DNA from: Clostridia bacterium
GTDB lineage: Bacteria > Bacillota > Clostridia > Lachnospirales > Lachnospiraceae
DNA length: 64,000 nt
Direction of reading: 5' to 3'
Assembly (NCBI GenBank): GCA_910576325.1
Contig: CAJTIM010000004.1
Span: 124,001-188,000, forward strand
How positions within the stretch are numbered: position 1 is the stretch's first letter; each line of letters begins with the position of its first letter. The notes beneath the pieces are model-generated. The model ran no database searches, had not been told where the DNA came from, and saw only the letters and a list, made by a program, of their open reading frames with translations. This document shows positions 61,805 to 64,000 of this stretch, piece by piece. The position numbers were made by a program, and so were the translations under genes.

Positions 61805-62290
61805 ATGGAAAACTTGAAACTCACAAGAATTGACTTCAGACTGATTCATGGACAGGTGATGACGCGATGGGCCAAAAAATATGATACGGAGGCAATTGTA
61901 GTCATTGATGATCGTTCCGCGTCCAGCGCGCTGCTGAAGAAAATTCTCCTCGGTGCGGCTCCGGCCGGCATTGATGTAACGGTGGAGTCCGTAGCAAGCG
62001 CGGCAGCCAAATGGAAGGCAGGGGAATTCCCGACCGGCAGCCTGATCATTCTCTTTAAGAATACGGAAACAGCCCTTGCAGCCTATAAGGCCGGCGTTGC
62101 CTATCCGTCTCTGCAGGTGGGCGGCATCGAGGGAGCCGGTGACAAAAAGAATGTGTATAAAAATGTGGTAATGTCTACCGCAGAGGCAGCTCATCTGAAA
62201 GAGCTGGGAGACGCAGGCGTGAACGTGTTCTTCCAGCCTATTCCGGAGGATGCGGAGTATCCTTTGGCAGATGCGCTGAAGAAATTTTGA
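61805..62290 (+). CDS. PTS mannose-family EIIB
   Basis: The 161-residue cytoplasmic protein passes phosphate from EIIA to the sugar. The phospho-histidine is His15 in RIDFRLIHGQV; KNVVMSTAEAAHL and the end FFQPIPEDAEYPL also fit the family. GGAAGGTAAAAGG precedes the ATG. It works with the EIIC and EIID genes downstream. Confidence 0.93.
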   Translation: MENLKLTRIDFRLIHGQVMTRWAKKYDTEAIVVIDDRSASSALLKKILLGAAPAGIDVTVESVASAAAKWKAGEFPTGSLIILFKNTETALAAYKAGVAYPSLQVGGIEGAGDKKNVYKNVVMSTAEAAHLKELGDAGVNVFFQPIPEDAEYPLADALKKF

Positions 62291-62351
62291 AAACAGGCAA
62301 CTGTTTAAATAAAAAGCGTACCAAAGTTATGAAGAAAAGGAGGGAAAGATT

Positions 62352-63098
62352 ATGGTACAGGCTTTATTAATGGCTTTAGTAGCACTCTTAAATGGTATCC
62401 AGGGACCATGGCAATGGTACATGTTCCGTGAGCCGGTTATGGCGGGCTTCTGGGTAGGACTCATCTATGGTGATCCCGTTCAGGGTACAATCATCGGTGC
62501 TACCATCAACGTTTCTTACATGGGGTGGATCAGCGCGGGAGGAGCGAATGCTTCCGACTTATACTGGGCCGGTCTGCTGGGCACCTTCGTTGCCATCAAG
62601 GGAGGCATGTCCCTGGATACGGCGGTGGCATTTGCGGTTCCCATTGGTCTTTTGGGCAACTATGTGCATGTTGCATACATGACACTGGCATCCATATGGC
62701 CGACGCGTATGGACGTTCTTGCGGCAAAGGGTGAATGGAAAAAGATCCGGATGCTACAGATTATCGGAGGGCCGTCTTTTGTGCTGATTCTTCGTGCGCT
62801 TCCGGTATTCCTCATCGCATTGTACGGCGGTGATTTGATCCAGACCTTTATTGATGCGCTTCCTGTATGGGCGATGAACGGATTGGCTGCAACCGGTAAG
62901 ATGCTGCCGGCTCTTGGAATGAGTATGCTTCTGAAATTCATGTATAAAAAGGAACTGCTGCCGTTCTTCGTACTGGGCTTTGCGGTTGCGGCTTATACCG
63001 GACTGACCGACCTTCTGATGTTTGCCTGCATCGGCGTCTGCCTGGCATTCATCCTGATCAAGCTTGGATTCAGCAGAGAAGAGAAAGGAGTTGAGTAA
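62352..63098 (+). CDS. PTS mannose-family EIIC
   Basis: The 248-residue membrane protein forms part of the sugar channel. It has the pattern FREPVMAGFWVGLIYGDPVQG (about 26-46), GATINVSYMGWISAGGANASD and several further helices up to VCLAFILIKLGF. AAGGAGGG precedes the ATG. EIID follows after two bases, with its ribosome binding site inside this gene. Confidence 0.93.
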   Translation: MVQALLMALVALLNGIQGPWQWYMFREPVMAGFWVGLIYGDPVQGTIIGATINVSYMGWISAGGANASDLYWAGLLGTFVAIKGGMSLDTAVAFAVPIGLLGNYVHVAYMTLASIWPTRMDVLAAKGEWKKIRMLQIIGGPSFVLILRALPVFLIALYGGDLIQTFIDALPVWAMNGLAATGKMLPALGMSMLLKFMYKKELLPFFVLGFAVAAYTGLTDLLMFACIGVCLAFILIKLGFSREEKGVE

Positions 63099-63100
63099 TC

Positions 63101-63925
63101 ATGGCAGAAAATAAAGCATTGACAAAAAAAGACGTGCAGAAGGCCGCGCTGTTCTGGCATGCAACGTCTCACATGACATACAACTATCAGAGACTTCAGG
63201 CAGGCTCCATGACGGCTATGATGGGACCCTTGTTTGAGAAGCTGTACCCCAACAATCCGGAGAAGATCAAAGAGGGCTGTGAGCGTCAGATGCTCTACTT
63301 CAATACGGAGCCCCGCTGGGGAGCCATTATTCCCGGTATGACGGTCGCTCTGGAGGAGGCTTATGCAATGGACCCGGAAGGCGGCGTTGACGGAAGCCTG
63401 ATTACGGAGATTAAGACGGCGCTGATGGGACCGCTGGCAGGTATCGGTGATACCGTATGGGCCGGACTGATGAAGCCGATCATTCTGAGTATTACACTGG
63501 CATGGGCCATGCAGGGCTACGTGCTGGGTGCATGGGCTTACTGGCTGATTACCTTCGGACTTGATCTGGGCATTACATACTACATGTTTATGCGCGGTTA
63601 TAAGCTGGGTACGGATTCCGTAGACCGTTTCCTGGAGGGAGGCTTTGTAAAGACCGTAACGACAGCCATTGGAATTGTGGGCATGTTCTGTCTGGGAGCA
63701 ATGATAGTAAAGTATGTGGGAATTTCTGCGGTGCTGCAGATTGAAATGACAACTACCACTTTGGATTTTGCTTCCATTATGAATAAGATTATTCCCTCCT
63801 TCCTGCCGCTGGTATTTACGCTGCTTGCCTACTGGATGCAGGTAAAGGGCAAGAAGGTTACTACCGTACTGCTTGTACTGTTTGCAATTGGGTTTATCGG
63901 CGGAGCTATCGGCTTCCTGGGATAA
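63101..63925 (+). CDS. PTS mannose-family EIID
   Basis: The 274-residue membrane protein pairs with EIIC. It has the amphipathic N-terminus (LTKKDVQKAALFWHATSHMTYNYQR), MGPLFEKLYPN, the block TALMGPLAGIGDTVWAGL and hydrophobic helices to the end (LLVLFAIGFIGGAIGFLG). A strong hairpin follows, so the operon ends here without EIIA. Confidence 0.93.
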   Translation: MAENKALTKKDVQKAALFWHATSHMTYNYQRLQAGSMTAMMGPLFEKLYPNNPEKIKEGCERQMLYFNTEPRWGAIIPGMTVALEEAYAMDPEGGVDGSLITEIKTALMGPLAGIGDTVWAGLMKPIILSITLAWAMQGYVLGAWAYWLITFGLDLGITYYMFMRGYKLGTDSVDRFLEGGFVKTVTTAIGIVGMFCLGAMIVKYVGISAVLQIEMTTTTLDFASIMNKIIPSFLPLVFTLLAYWMQVKGKKVTTVLLVLFAIGFIGGAIGFLG

Positions 63926-63937
63926 CGGACAGAGACT

Positions 63938-64000
63938 GACAGGAAGAGCCGCCGCAGAATCGAACGAAAGATTTCTTTTGCGGCGGCCGCTGTCATTTTA
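63938..64000 (+). terminator. Terminator of the PTS operon
   Basis: GCCGCCGCA (63948-63956) pairs with TGCGGCGGC (63979-63987), flanked by GACAG/CTGTC pairing, and ATTTTA follows at the window edge. Confidence 0.75.

Overview
The window looks like a chromosomal segment of a spore-forming Clostridia bacterium, most likely a gut Lachnospiraceae. Pointers are the low-to-middle GC content, strong AGGAGG ribosome binding sites, an alpha/beta-type small acid-soluble spore protein, a minimal SufC-SufB pair, the two-subunit PyrK/PyrD dihydroorotate dehydrogenase, a eukaryotic-type HisA, and many YesM/YesN-type sugar regulators. I see no rRNA, tRNA, CRISPR array, complete insertion sequence or prophage. 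Most genes are on the + strand; the - strand genes are mainly regulators, cell-wall proteins and one HAD phosphatase.

Housekeeping part (1-27 kb). After the tail of an SSB-like protein and a CobO-type adenosyltransferase comes a lysine riboswitch controlling dapA-dapB, then a Lit-type membrane protein, pyrK-pyrD and an LD-carboxypeptidase. Next is a MarR-controlled heterodimeric ABC exporter, followed by a low-complexity lipoprotein, asnS, a His-rich CsoR, a broken AraC gene, a SpoIID-like peptidoglycan-binding protein, hisA, hpf, a GLUG/LysM wall protein, secA, a SASP, sufC-sufB, a ROK repressor and a PD-(D/E)XK-like protein with a tetrapeptide repeat tail.

Sugar part (27.5-56.6 kb). A membrane-anchored sugar-binding protein, a LytS/YesM kinase, a YesN-type regulator and a second sugar-binding lipoprotein form a sensing unit. 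It is followed by a decayed MATE gene and by a catabolic set (xylose-isomerase-like enzyme, Gfo/Idh/MocA oxidoreductase, TIM-barrel epimerase, PfkB kinase, mannitol-1-phosphate dehydrogenase). A LacI repressor with two near-identical palindromic operators controls a sucrose-6-phosphate hydrolase and an EIIBCA permease. After an AraC regulator and a HAD phosphatase come a ChvE/XylG/GguB-type monosaccharide ABC importer, a DUF4867 protein, a fucose/arabinose-isomerase-like enzyme, a xylulokinase-like kinase, and a divergent deoR/deoC pair with regularly spaced operators.

The last part (56.9-64 kb) has an ECF transporter S component, a LevR-like regulator with a degenerate ATPase, and a mannose-family PTS operon (2-hydroxyacid dehydrogenase, KDPG-type aldolase, EIIB, EIIC, EIID). 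Its likely promoter carries a ten-G tract between the -35 and -10 boxes.

The most unusual non-coding features are two families of repeats. One is a roughly 122-bp nested-hairpin unit found just upstream of ribosome binding sites inside operons at three loci. The other is a pair of about 215-bp near-perfect palindromes downstream of genes. Several genes on the + strand (5.7-8.5 kb and 38.2-39.4 kb) have third-codon base preferences that resemble the - strand genes, which suggests past inversion or transfer.
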